A stretch of 18,900 nucleotides of DNA from DUAL01 sp036012565 (GTDB lineage Bacteria; Bacteroidota; Bacteroidia; Flavobacteriales; BACL11): assembly GCA_036012565.1 (NCBI GenBank), contig DASCPP010000017.1:1-18900 (forward strand). The letters are read 5' to 3'. Positions 1 to 7,416 of the stretch are shown piece after piece. Every line of letters starts with the position of its first letter. Within the stretch, counting starts at the first letter, position 1. A program made the translations under genes and the position numbers. The notes beneath the pieces were generated by a model that was not told the DNA's origin, searched no databases, and saw only the letters and a program-made list of their open reading frames with translations.

Positions 1-2
1 TT

Positions 3-890
3 TCTTTGAATGACAGAACTCGTTCATTTCTTAAAATTCAGGATGGTTGCAATTATCCCTGTACCTATTGTACTATTCCTCTTGCAAGAGGAAACAGTAG
101 ATGTGATAGTATAGAAAATATCATAAAAAATGCTGAAGAAATTGCAAAAAATAATATTAAAGAAATTGTACTAACAGGGGTAAATATAGGGGAATTTAAG
201 GATAAAGATAATGGAAGAGGTTTTGCAGCACTTTTAAAAGAATTAGAAAAAGTAAAAGGGATTGAACGCTATAGAATTTCTTCTATTGAACCCAATTTAA
301 TTACAAATGAAATAATTGATTTTGTGAAACAAAGCGATAAATTTATGCCTCACTTTCATATTCCATTACAATCAGGTTCGGATATAATTTTGAGTAAAAT
401 GAAAAGAAGATATAACACTAAACTTTACAAAGATAAAATTAACGCTATTACTAAAGGAATCCCAAATGTTTGTATAGGTGCTGATGTGATTGTTGGTTTT
501 CCTGGTGAGAATGAAAATGAATTTAACAAAACACTTCATTTTATAAAAGATTTGCATATCTCCTATTTGCATGTTTTTAGTTATTCGGAAAGAGATAACA
601 CAGAGGCGATTAAATTAGATGGAGTTGTAAGTAAGGGAAAAATGGCTGAAAGAAGCAAGCAATTAAGAATCTTGTCTGATAAGTTACAAAGAAATTTTTA
701 TCAAAAATATATAGATACTGAGCAGACAGCACTCTTTGAAAGAGAAAATAAAGAGGATTACTTGTTTGGATTTACTGATAATTACATCAAAGTAAAAATT
801 CCATTTTCTAAAGAATTCGTGCAACATAAACTAAAAATAAAATTACTTTCGTTTGATGAAAATGCAAATATACTTTCAGAAGTTAAATGA
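3..890 (+). CDS. mtaB: tRNA t6A37 methylthiotransferase MtaB, 5'-truncated by the window edge
   Basis: This is the 3' part of a radical SAM methylthiotransferase that adds a methylthio group to t6A37 of ANN-decoding tRNAs in the cytoplasm. The visible part opens in the radical SAM domain with CNYPCTYC, the CxxxCxxC motif that binds the [4Fe-4S]-SAM cluster, preceded by RTRSFLKIQDG and followed by TIPLARG. The segment typing it as MtaB rather than MiaB or RimO is the RTR.FLKIQDGC..CTYCTIPLARG signature. The C-terminal ~60 residues look like a TRAM RNA-binding domain. The N-terminal UPF0004 domain with the second iron-sulfur cluster lies upstream of the window, so the frame is open to the edge and the TTG at position 6 is not a real start. 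lgt follows 28 bases later on the same strand and is probably co-transcribed. The assignment is firm; the start is not visible. Confidence 0.93.
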   Translation, partial: SLNDRTRSFLKIQDGCNYPCTYCTIPLARGNSRCDSIENIIKNAEEIAKNNIKEIVLTGVNIGEFKDKDNGRGFAALLKELEKVKGIERYRISSIEPNLITNEIIDFVKQSDKFMPHFHIPLQSGSDIILSKMKRRYNTKLYKDKINAITKGIPNVCIGADVIVGFPGENENEFNKTLHFIKDLHISYLHVFSYSERDNTEAIKLDGVVSKGKMAERSKQLRILSDKLQRNFYQKYIDTEQTALFERENKEDYLFGFTDNYIKVKIPFSKEFVQHKLKIKLLSFDENANILSEVK

Positions 891-918
891 TAGAGAAACT
901 AAGAAATAAAAACTAAAT

Positions 919-2085
919 ATGTACCCAACAATAAGCCACTTAATATACGATTTGTTTGGAATCCAAATCCCGCTTCCTATTCAAACCTTTGGTTTTTTTG
1001 TGGCTATTGCATTCTTGGCAGCAAGTCTTATTTTATCCTTAGAGCTAAAACGAAAAGAGAAAGAAGGGATAATATCATCTACTAAAGTAAAAGAGCTTGT
1101 TGGAGAAGGTATTACAAAAACGGAGATCTTCTCTTCTCTTCTTACAGGTTTCCTTTTAGGATATAAAGGTATAGAAGCAATATTTCATTATTCGGATTTA
1201 GTAGCTAATCCACAAGGCTTTATACTCTCTGGGAGAGGACATCTAATAGGGGGAATCCTTATTGCAGCAGTATCCATCTATTTGAAGTGGAAAGAAAAAA
1301 ACAAAGACAAATTAGAATCACCAAAGCTCATTGAAAAAGAGGTTCGCCCTTTTGAACTAGTTGGCAACATGACTATGATTGCAGCAGTTAGCGGAATAAT
1401 TGGGGCAAAGGTTTTTCATAATTTGGAAAATATTAGCGATTTTATAGCTGACCCTATTGTGCAATTAATGGCTTTTAGTGGGCTTACTTTTTATGGCGGG
1501 CTTATTGCAGGATCTGTGGCTGTTATTTGGTATGGCAGAAAATACAATATAAAACCATTGTATTTGGCAGATTCTGCTGCTCCTGGGCTTATGCTTGCTT
1601 ATGGGGTGGGTAGAATTGGCTGTCAAATGTCAGGGGATGGAGATTGGGGAATTAATAATTTAGCCCCTAAGCCTGAATGGATGAGTTTTCTCCCTGATTG
1701 GATGTGGAGTTACAATTTTCCACATAATGTCCTTAACCAAGGAATACCTATGGAGGATTGTGGAGATGTATTTTGGGAGCCCTATTGCTCTCAGTTAGCG
1801 TACCCTGTATGGCCTACTGCTTTTTATGAGGTTGTTATGGGAATTCTTATTTTTTCTTTTCTATGGAGTATTCGTAAAAGGATAAAAATAGCAGGAATTA
1901 TGTTTTTTACCTATTTAGCATTAAATGGTGTAGAACGTTTTTTTATTGAAAAAATAAGAGTGAATACTGAGTATAATATATTGGGTGGCATTACACAGGC
2001 AGAGATTATCTCCTTTTGTTTAGTTCTAATTGGTCTGCTAGGCTGTATTATTCTATATAAGAATAAGAAAAAGATTACTCAATAA
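919..2085 (+). CDS. lgt: prolipoprotein diacylglyceryl transferase, long Bacteroidota form
   Basis: Lgt transfers diacylglycerol from phosphatidylglycerol to the lipobox cysteine of prolipoproteins in the inner membrane, the first step of lipoprotein maturation. The 388-residue protein is hydrophobic with several membrane segments and carries the family signature GRIGCQMSGDGDWG (Arg232 onward), a YGGLIAG segment near residue 192, and a C-terminal NGVERFFIEKIR segment. It is about 100 residues longer than E. coli Lgt. The extra length includes a charged loop around residues 55-150 and a Trp/Pro/Cys-rich insert after the signature. Two positions differ from the E. coli consensus: HGGLIG is YGGLIAG, and the Asn of GRIGN is Cys235. 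This is probably normal for the phylum but should be compared. The start is the only ATG before the first membrane segment. The 3' end overlaps the convergent deiminase gene by 11 bases. Confidence 0.93.
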   Translation: MYPTISHLIYDLFGIQIPLPIQTFGFFVAIAFLAASLILSLELKRKEKEGIISSTKVKELVGEGITKTEIFSSLLTGFLLGYKGIEAIFHYSDLVANPQGFILSGRGHLIGGILIAAVSIYLKWKEKNKDKLESPKLIEKEVRPFELVGNMTMIAAVSGIIGAKVFHNLENISDFIADPIVQLMAFSGLTFYGGLIAGSVAVIWYGRKYNIKPLYLADSAAPGLMLAYGVGRIGCQMSGDGDWGINNLAPKPEWMSFLPDWMWSYNFPHNVLNQGIPMEDCGDVFWEPYCSQLAYPVWPTAFYEVVMGILIFSFLWSIRKRIKIAGIMFFTYLALNGVERFFIEKIRVNTEYNILGGITQAEIISFCLVLIGLLGCIILYKNKKKITQ

Positions 2086-3310
2086 CTATTCTTTTCTCTA
2101 CTGTTCCATCATTGTATATGTAAAATAATAGAATATTAGATTTATGCTGAATTCTTCTTCCTAATACATCAATAGTCTTAATAAGTCGATTATTCTGTTG
2201 GTTGATTTGATTAATGTTTGTTGACACCAAACTAATTGGCTGTTGCTGAGTTACACAATGAACCATCCCTCCCTCATAAAACATATTACTACAATCAATA
2301 CCAACAATAGTTTTGCTTGGATATAAAGTTTGAATAATGCTTAATGCGGAAGAATCATTTGGGTCATTATAGACAGGAACTAAAACAGCATCATTTGCTA
2401 CATAATAATTCACGTAACTACCTTTAAAATTAACATTACCTCCCCAAGAAGTAGTTACATTATTTTGAGTTAATGGCAATGTTACAAAAGAATAAGGACT
2501 CCCATTTACATCTGTAGCGGAGTTTAATGTCGAAATATCCTGAGTAGATAGTCCCCAATAAATTAAATCAGAATTACTTATAGTAACTATAGTATTCATG
2601 TCTACAAATTTTACAAAACCATCAATATGCATATCTGTAATATCTAATGACCCTCCAAATGCTCCATCCAACCAAATAAAATTAGTAATACCTAAATAAG
2701 AAGTCATATAATTCTCAATCTGCATTTCTGTCAGATTTGGATTTCTATCTGCTCCTGTTATTGAACTTCTAGTGATCATTGCACTACTATTTCCATCAAT
2801 CTCAACAGATCCTCCCTCTAAAACAAAAGCATCAAGATCTACATATGGAAGATTTAAATCATTAGCGATTAAAGTTGGAATCTGATTGTCTAATGCATAA
2901 GGAGCATCTCCTCCCCAACCATTAAATCCAAAATCAAGAATTGTTAAATTATTGTTATTGTCGTAAACAAAAATAGGACCATTATCTCTTACCCAGTAAT
3001 CATCATTTGGATGAACGTAAAAGTCAACATTTGTTAATGGTACTGATGCAGCAGTTAAAACTTGTTGAACATGAATTTGTTCATTTGTATCATAAACTAT
3101 AATATGTACATTTTCTCCTGTTTCCAATGCTGCAACCATTTCAATAAAAGCAGGCTCATTATCTTCTTGCCACCAAGGAGGATAAGTAAAATTATGTGGC
3201 CATTGCAACCATGTGCCCTCATGCTGATTGTCTTCAAAAGGCATAGTATATTGAATTTGTGCGATATTTAAAAGAGGTGAAAAAAGAAAGATTAATATTA
3301 GTTTTTTCAT
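2075..3310 (-). CDS. Secreted agmatine/peptidylarginine deiminase family protein with T9SS sorting domain
   Basis: This enzyme belongs to the PAD_porph/agmatine deiminase family, which hydrolyses a guanidinium group to a ureido group and ammonia. Visible family features include HEGTW near residue 31, WVRDNGP with Asp109, FGFNGWGGD, LEGGSVEIDG, DMHIDGF with His228 and Asp230, and GGMVHCVTQQQP with the nucleophile Cys352. Residues 1-17 form a signal peptide. The last ~45 residues (RLIKTIDVLGRR through GTVEKRIVIE) match the type A T9SS C-terminal sorting domain, so the protein is predicted to be exported across the outer membrane. The best core matches are to agmatine deiminase, although Porphyromonas PPAD is also a T9SS cargo. 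The substrate (free agmatine or peptidyl-arginine) cannot be settled from sequence. Its ATG overlaps the stop of the upstream symporter as ATGA, implying translational coupling. The 3' end overlaps lgt by 11 bases. Confidence 0.88.
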   Translation of the reverse strand: MKKLILIFLFSPLLNIAQIQYTMPFEDNQHEGTWLQWPHNFTYPPWWQEDNEPAFIEMVAALETGENVHIIVYDTNEQIHVQQVLTAASVPLTNVDFYVHPNDDYWVRDNGPIFVYDNNNNLTILDFGFNGWGGDAPYALDNQIPTLIANDLNLPYVDLDAFVLEGGSVEIDGNSSAMITRSSITGADRNPNLTEMQIENYMTSYLGITNFIWLDGAFGGSLDITDMHIDGFVKFVDMNTIVTISNSDLIYWGLSTQDISTLNSATDVNGSPYSFVTLPLTQNNVTTSWGGNVNFKGSYVNYYVANDAVLVPVYNDPNDSSALSIIQTLYPSKTIVGIDCSNMFYEGGMVHCVTQQQPISLVSTNINQINQQNNRLIKTIDVLGRRIQHKSNILLFYIYNDGTVEKRIVIE

Positions 3311-4740
3311 TTAATCCTGATTTTTAGTAAATAAAGTCCTACAAAGGCAATAACTCCATTCAAAATAAGCAATTCAAAACTAAATACATAATTAAACCAG
3401 CTTTCAGAGTTTAGGTTTATATAGTAAGTTATAAAAGGAGAAACAATTGCTAATATTGGCACCCATTTATCTTTTACTTTAAATTGGGTAAAAAGGCCAA
3501 AAGCATACATCCCAAGTAGTGGTCCATAAGTATAGCCTGCTAATTGAAAAAGAGCATCAATCACACTATCGTCATTTAATGATTTTATAATCAGGATAAC
3601 CCCAACTAAAATCATAGAAAAAAGTAAATGAACTCCTTTTCTGGTTCTAATCTGCTTTTGCTGATTACCTTCTTTCTCAAAATCCAAAATATCCACACAA
3701 AAAGAAGTAGTAAGGGAAGTAAGTGCAGAATCGGCAGAGGAATAAGCTGCAGCAATAAGTCCTAAAATAAAGAATACACCTAAAGTAATACCCAAACCAC
3801 CATGCAAGGCAACCATAGGAAATAGTTCATCTTTATTTTCCGTAATTCCTATTTGTTCGGCATACATATAAAGTAATGCACCTAAAGAAAGAAAAATCAA
3901 ATTAACCACTACCAAAGCGCCCGCAAACCAATACATATTCTTCTGGGCATCTTTAGTGTTTCTGCAACTCAGGTTCTTTTGCATCATATCCTGATCAAGC
4001 CCTGTCATTACAATAGCAATAAACACTCCAGCCAAGAATTGTTTCCAGAAATGCAATTTTCCTTCCCAAAAGAAAACTTGACTGTACTCACTCTCTTTTA
4101 TAGTAGAAACAAGAGAAGAAAAAGTGAGATTCATCTGATCTGATATAAGATAAATACTCATTCCAACTGCTATCAGCATAAAAAGGGTTTGCAAAGTATC
4201 AGTCCAAATAATCGTTCTGATTCCACTTCTGAAAGTATATACCCAAATTAGCAAAACGGTAATAAGTACCGTTACAATATAAGGAACACCAAAATCATCA
4301 AAAATGGCCATTTGCAACACATTAGCCATAATATAAAGACGCAAAGAAGCTCCAATCACCCTACTTAGCAAAAAGAAGGAAGCTCCGGTCTTGTATGTAC
4401 TATTACCAAACCTTTCCTTCAAATAACCATAAATAGAGGTAAGATTTAACCGGTAATAAAGCGGTATCAGTATGGTTGCAATAAGAATATAGCCAAGTAG
4501 AAATCCAAGAGTCATTTGCATATAAGAAAAAGCAGACGCTTGTACTTTTCCAGGCACTGAAATAAAGGTAATTCCTGAAAGTGTAGCCCCAAGCATTCCA
4601 AAAGCAACTATGTACCAAGGTGATTTTTTATCACCCAAGAAGAAAGTGCTATTACTATCTGATTTTCCTGTGAGGTAAGAGATGATAATTAATACAAAAA
4701 AATAAGCAGCAATTACTATTAATATGAGCGTTGATGACAT
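3307..4740 (-). CDS. Sodium:solute symporter (SSS family)
   Basis: This is an inner-membrane Na+-coupled transporter of the SSS family (TC 2.A.21). The 477-residue protein has about 13 hydrophobic segments. It carries FGMLGATLSGITFISVPG early, and SSADSALTSLTTSFCVDI, the segment that forms the second sodium site. The frame is open 72 bases further upstream to an ATG at 4812, but MSSTLILIV at 4740 is preferred. The upstream extension (CKYSCILNNSDRF) is not membrane-like and would run through the recR start, and a TAGATTTG promoter with a TTG box lies inside those 72 bases. The solute cannot be deduced from the family alone. Its stop shares bases with the ATG of the secreted deiminase, so the two form a coupled operon, and a product or substrate of that enzyme is a reasonable guess for the solute. 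Confidence 0.9.
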   Translation of the reverse strand: MSSTLILIVIAAYFFVLIIISYLTGKSDSNSTFFLGDKKSPWYIVAFGMLGATLSGITFISVPGKVQASAFSYMQMTLGFLLGYILIATILIPLYYRLNLTSIYGYLKERFGNSTYKTGASFFLLSRVIGASLRLYIMANVLQMAIFDDFGVPYIVTVLITVLLIWVYTFRSGIRTIIWTDTLQTLFMLIAVGMSIYLISDQMNLTFSSLVSTIKESEYSQVFFWEGKLHFWKQFLAGVFIAIVMTGLDQDMMQKNLSCRNTKDAQKNMYWFAGALVVVNLIFLSLGALLYMYAEQIGITENKDELFPMVALHGGLGITLGVFFILGLIAAAYSSADSALTSLTTSFCVDILDFEKEGNQQKQIRTRKGVHLLFSMILVGVILIIKSLNDDSVIDALFQLAGYTYGPLLGMYAFGLFTQFKVKDKWVPILAIVSPFITYYINLNSESWFNYVFSFELLILNGVIAFVGLYLLKIRIK

Positions 4741-4757
4741 ATAATGTTTTGTTTTGA

Positions 4758-4787
4758 CAAATCTATCAGAATTATTAAGAATACAAC
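4758..4787 (-). promoter_or_regulatory. Bacteroidota-type promoter for the symporter-deiminase operon
   Basis: On the minus strand, TAGATTTG (4758-4765) is an exact match to the TAnnTTTG -7 consensus of the Bacteroidota primary sigma factor. GTTG (4784-4787) lies 18 bases further upstream as a -33-like element. Transcription would start near 4752 and give a leader of about 12 bases to the ATG at 4740. This placement argues against the longer frame starting at 4812. Confidence 0.65.
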
Positions 4788-4795
4788 TATATTTG
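4788..4795 (+). promoter_or_regulatory. -7 element of the recR promoter (TATATTTG)
   Basis: This is an exact TAnnTTTG match. It ends four bases before the recR ATG at 4800, so the expected start site falls at or next to the start codon and the mRNA would be leaderless or nearly so. No clear -33 TTTG is present at the usual distance. The element directly abuts the -33-like box of the opposing symporter promoter. Confidence 0.6.
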
Positions 4796-4799
4796 CAAA

Positions 4800-5417
4800 A
4801 TGAACTTTCCATCTAAACTTGTTGAAACAGCCGTAAACCACCTTTCTCGCTTACCGGGAATTGGTAAAAAATCGGCTTTACGCCTAGTATTACACATGCT
4901 AAAACAAGAAAAAATACAGGTTCAGCAATTTGGAGAATCTTTCATCCGACTCATCAATAATATCAGTTATTGCAAAGCTTGTTATAGTATTTCCGATTTA
5001 GAACTTTGTGAGGTATGTGCAAACACAAAACGCGATAAAAATATTATTTGTGTTGTAGAAGATATCAGGGTAATGATGGCCATTGAAAATACCATGCAAT
5101 TCAAGGGTGTTTACCATGTGCTTGGTGGACTTATTTCCCCAATGGATGGTATTGGTCCATCTGAATTAAGAATAGAAGAATTAGTAGAAAAAGTAAAAGA
5201 TAACTCAATAAAGGAAGTGATTTTTGCGTTAAGCACTACCATGGAAGGCGATACTACCAATTACTACCTTTTCAAACGATTGAAAGAATTCGATATTTCT
5301 GTTTCTATAATTGCCAGAGGAATTGCTATTGGTGATGAACTAGAATACACGGATGAACTTACCTTAGCCTCAGCTATTTCAAGCCGTTTACCATACGAAA
5401 ATTCCTTAGTGAATTAG
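4800..5417 (+). CDS. recR: Recombination mediator protein RecR
   Basis: RecR works with RecO and RecF to load RecA at gaps and breaks. The 205-residue length is normal. Domains in order are a helix-hairpin-helix (LPGIGKKSA, residues 18-26), a C4 zinc finger (Cys58, Cys61, Cys70, Cys73), a Toprim domain starting at IICVVEDIRVMMAIE, with GGLISPMDGIGP and LSTTMEGDTTNYY, and the C-terminal ARGIAIGDELEYTDELTL segment. The start is fixed by the MNFPSKLVETAVNHL N-terminus shared with homologues. A TAnnTTTG box sits immediately upstream. The glycosyltransferase gene begins 9 bases after the stop, so the two are probably one transcript, although there is no evident functional link. The assignment is secure. 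Confidence 0.97.
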   Translation: MNFPSKLVETAVNHLSRLPGIGKKSALRLVLHMLKQEKIQVQQFGESFIRLINNISYCKACYSISDLELCEVCANTKRDKNIICVVEDIRVMMAIENTMQFKGVYHVLGGLISPMDGIGPSELRIEELVEKVKDNSIKEVIFALSTTMEGDTTNYYLFKRLKEFDISVSIIARGIAIGDELEYTDELTLASAISSRLPYENSLVN

Positions 5418-5426
5418 ATTTCCAGA

Positions 5427-7355
5427 ATGACAAAATTATCTGTAATAATTGTTAGTTACAATGTTAAGTTTTTTTTGGAACAATGCTTGCGCTCTTGTTT
5501 AAAAGCCATCCGAAATTTGGATGCTGAAATTATAGTTATCGACAATCATTCTGTAGATGAATCGGTAGAAATGGTAAAGGTAAAATTTCCAGATATTCAA
5601 CTTATAAGCAACCTTAAGAATGTAGGATTTTCCAAAGCCAATAATCAGGCAATTCTGAAGGCAAAAGGAGAATTTATTCTGCTTTTAAATCCAGACACTC
5701 TAGTTGAAGAAGATGCTTTTGAAAAAGCATTTAAATTTATGCAAGAACAAAAAGATGTAGGAGCAGTTGGAGTGCAAATGATTGATGGAAAAGGGGAGTT
5801 TTTGGATGAAAGTAAAAGAGGAATCCCTGATTTTAAAACTTCCCTGTTTAAGTTTTTAGGATTGCATAAGTTTTTTCCAAAATCAAGAACTTTCGATCAC
5901 TATTATTTAGGAAATCTAGATAAAGACGACAGGCATGAAGTAGAGGTATTAGTTGGTGCTTTTATGTTTATTAGGAAATCTGTGCTATATAAAGTTGGTC
6001 TTTTTGACGAACAGTTTTTTATGTATTGGGAGGATACTGACCTTTGTATGCGAATTGCAGAAAAGGGCTTTAAGAATTATTATTTAGGCGACATTAAAAT
6101 CATACATTACAAGGGGGAGAGCAACAAAAGACACACGCTTAGCTTTACCATTGGCTTTAATAAATCCATGATTGCGTTTGTAAAAAAACATTTCAGTAAA
6201 CACTCTCTTTTTTTACCCCTGATAAAAATGGCCACTCTTGTAAAATCACTTATTGTATTGATAAGAGATTTTGTCAAAATATTTTTACTTCCAATTATCG
6301 ATTTCTCTACCATTTATTTTGGCCTGCTACTTTTAACAAATTATTGGGGGAAAAATTATGCTCCTTATTCTTTCTCAGAAACTTTTACGACTTTGATAAT
6401 TCCTTCTTATATTTTTATTTGGATTATTTCCTTATTTTTTAGTGGAGCATACGATAAACCATTTAGAATAAATCGTGTGGCAAGAGGAGTAATTTTTGGA
6501 CTTCTAGTAATAGCGACATTCTCTAACTTTTTTAATGCCATTCGTTTTTCAAGAGCAATAATAATTATTGGCGGAATCTTAGTTTTTACTTTGTTCGTTT
6601 TTTTAAGATTTCTCTACAGGATCCTTAGTCATCAGGATTTAGATATTGCAGAAAAAAGAGTGATGAATCTTTTACTTTTATCTGAAAAAGCTGAATTTGT
6701 AAGAGCAGAAAAAATTATATCTAATTCCAAACATAATACCCAACTTATTGGCTATTTGAGCCAAAAAGGAGAGAATGGTGCATTAGGCTCTTTCTCTGAA
6801 CTAAAAAAAGTCATCAAAAAACATAAAATAGATGAAGTGGTTTTTGCAAGTTTGGACATTAGCTTTAAAGATATCATTAAATGGCTTATTTCCCTTTCTG
6901 GAACTTCTTTAAATTTCAAGATTCTACCAGAAAATAGCCACTTCCTTATCGGTAGTAATTCCAGAGAAACATTGGGAGATTATTATTCACCAGACTCAAA
7001 TTGGGAACTTGCTAAAACAGCCAACAAGCGAAATAAAAGAGTGTTTGATTTTCTGTTTTCTTTCTTGTTCTTAATTTTCGCGCCAATTCTTATGTGGTTT
7101 TGCAGTTCCCCTACTCAGTTTGTAAAAAATATGATAAGCATATTGAAAGCCAAAAAAACTTTTGTGGGCTTTAATGGAAAATATGAATCACATTTTCCAA
7201 ATATCCGAAAAGGCATACTTTCTCCTACCTCCTGTCTTAAAATAGAAGATATTGATAGCAAGGAGATTCGAAATATAAATATGCGTTACGCTAAAGATTA
7301 TAGTGCTAGAAATGATTTATATATTATTTTTAAGTGCTTAAATCAACTTGGGTAA
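5427..7355 (+). CDS. Family 2 glycosyltransferase fused to membrane, Rossmann-like and trimmed sugar-transferase-like regions
   Basis: The N-terminal ~250 residues form a GT-A glycosyltransferase of the GT2 rhamnosyltransferase-like group: SVIIVSYNVKFFL, VIDNHSVDES (Asp39), LLLNPDTLVEE (Asp90) and the acceptor-side FMYWEDTDLCMR (Glu202, Asp203). Residues ~260-400 contain several membrane segments. Residues ~410-510 look like the Rossmann-type nucleotide-binding region found in WcaJ/CoA-binding-type sugar transferases (NLLLLSEKAEFVRAEKI, KKHKIDEVVFASLD). The last ~100 residues begin like a bacterial sugar transferase (NKRNKRVFDFLFSFLFL, then a membrane segment) but lack the usual GPV.F.Q.R.G and KFRTM motifs, so a second phosphoglycosyl transferase activity is doubtful. 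Its role is presumably surface polysaccharide synthesis at the inner membrane. Sugar donor and acceptor are unknown. The gene is co-directional with recR, 9 bases downstream of it. Confidence 0.82.
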   Translation: MTKLSVIIVSYNVKFFLEQCLRSCLKAIRNLDAEIIVIDNHSVDESVEMVKVKFPDIQLISNLKNVGFSKANNQAILKAKGEFILLLNPDTLVEEDAFEKAFKFMQEQKDVGAVGVQMIDGKGEFLDESKRGIPDFKTSLFKFLGLHKFFPKSRTFDHYYLGNLDKDDRHEVEVLVGAFMFIRKSVLYKVGLFDEQFFMYWEDTDLCMRIAEKGFKNYYLGDIKIIHYKGESNKRHTLSFTIGFNKSMIAFVKKHFSKHSLFLPLIKMATLVKSLIVLIRDFVKIFLLPIIDFSTIYFGLLLLTNYWGKNYAPYSFSETFTTLIIPSYIFIWIISLFFSGAYDKPFRINRVARGVIFGLLVIATFSNFFNAIRFSRAIIIIGGILVFTLFVFLRFLYRILSHQDLDIAEKRVMNLLLLSEKAEFVRAEKIISNSKHNTQLIGYLSQKGENGALGSFSELKKVIKKHKIDEVVFASLDISFKDIIKWLISLSGTSLNFKILPENSHFLIGSNSRETLGDYYSPDSNWELAKTANKRNKRVFDFLFSFLFLIFAPILMWFCSSPTQFVKNMISILKAKKTFVGFNGKYESHFPNIRKGILSPTSCLKIEDIDSKEIRNINMRYAKDYSARNDLYIIFKCLNQLG

Positions 7356-7382
7356 TACACAATTTTTACAATACTTTTTTAG

Positions 7383-7390
7383 TATTTTTG
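7383..7390 (+). promoter_or_regulatory. -7 promoter element (TATTTTTG) upstream of the E2 gene
   Basis: This is an exact TAnnTTTG match in the 61-base gap before the E2 start at 7417, giving a leader of roughly 20 bases. No clear -33 TTTG is seen at the usual spacing. Confidence 0.5.
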
Positions 7391-7416
7391 CAAACTATTA
7401 AATTGAAGATGATAAA

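Noticed and set aside
4403..4618. A 71-codon minus-strand frame inside the symporter gene
   Set aside because: It is a second frame on the coding strand of a well-supported membrane protein, with Trp/Cys-rich out-of-frame composition.
4741..4812. A 24-residue N-terminal extension of the sodium symporter from the ATG at 4812
   Set aside because: It overlaps the recR start, contains the symporter's own promoter box, and adds non-membrane residues before the natural first helix at MSSTLILIV.
5469..5476. A run of eight T near the start of the glycosyltransferase gene as a phase-variation tract
   Set aside because: Runs of this length are expected in DNA this AT-rich (another of eight A lies in dnaE near 14434), and the frame is intact, so there is no positive sign of switching.
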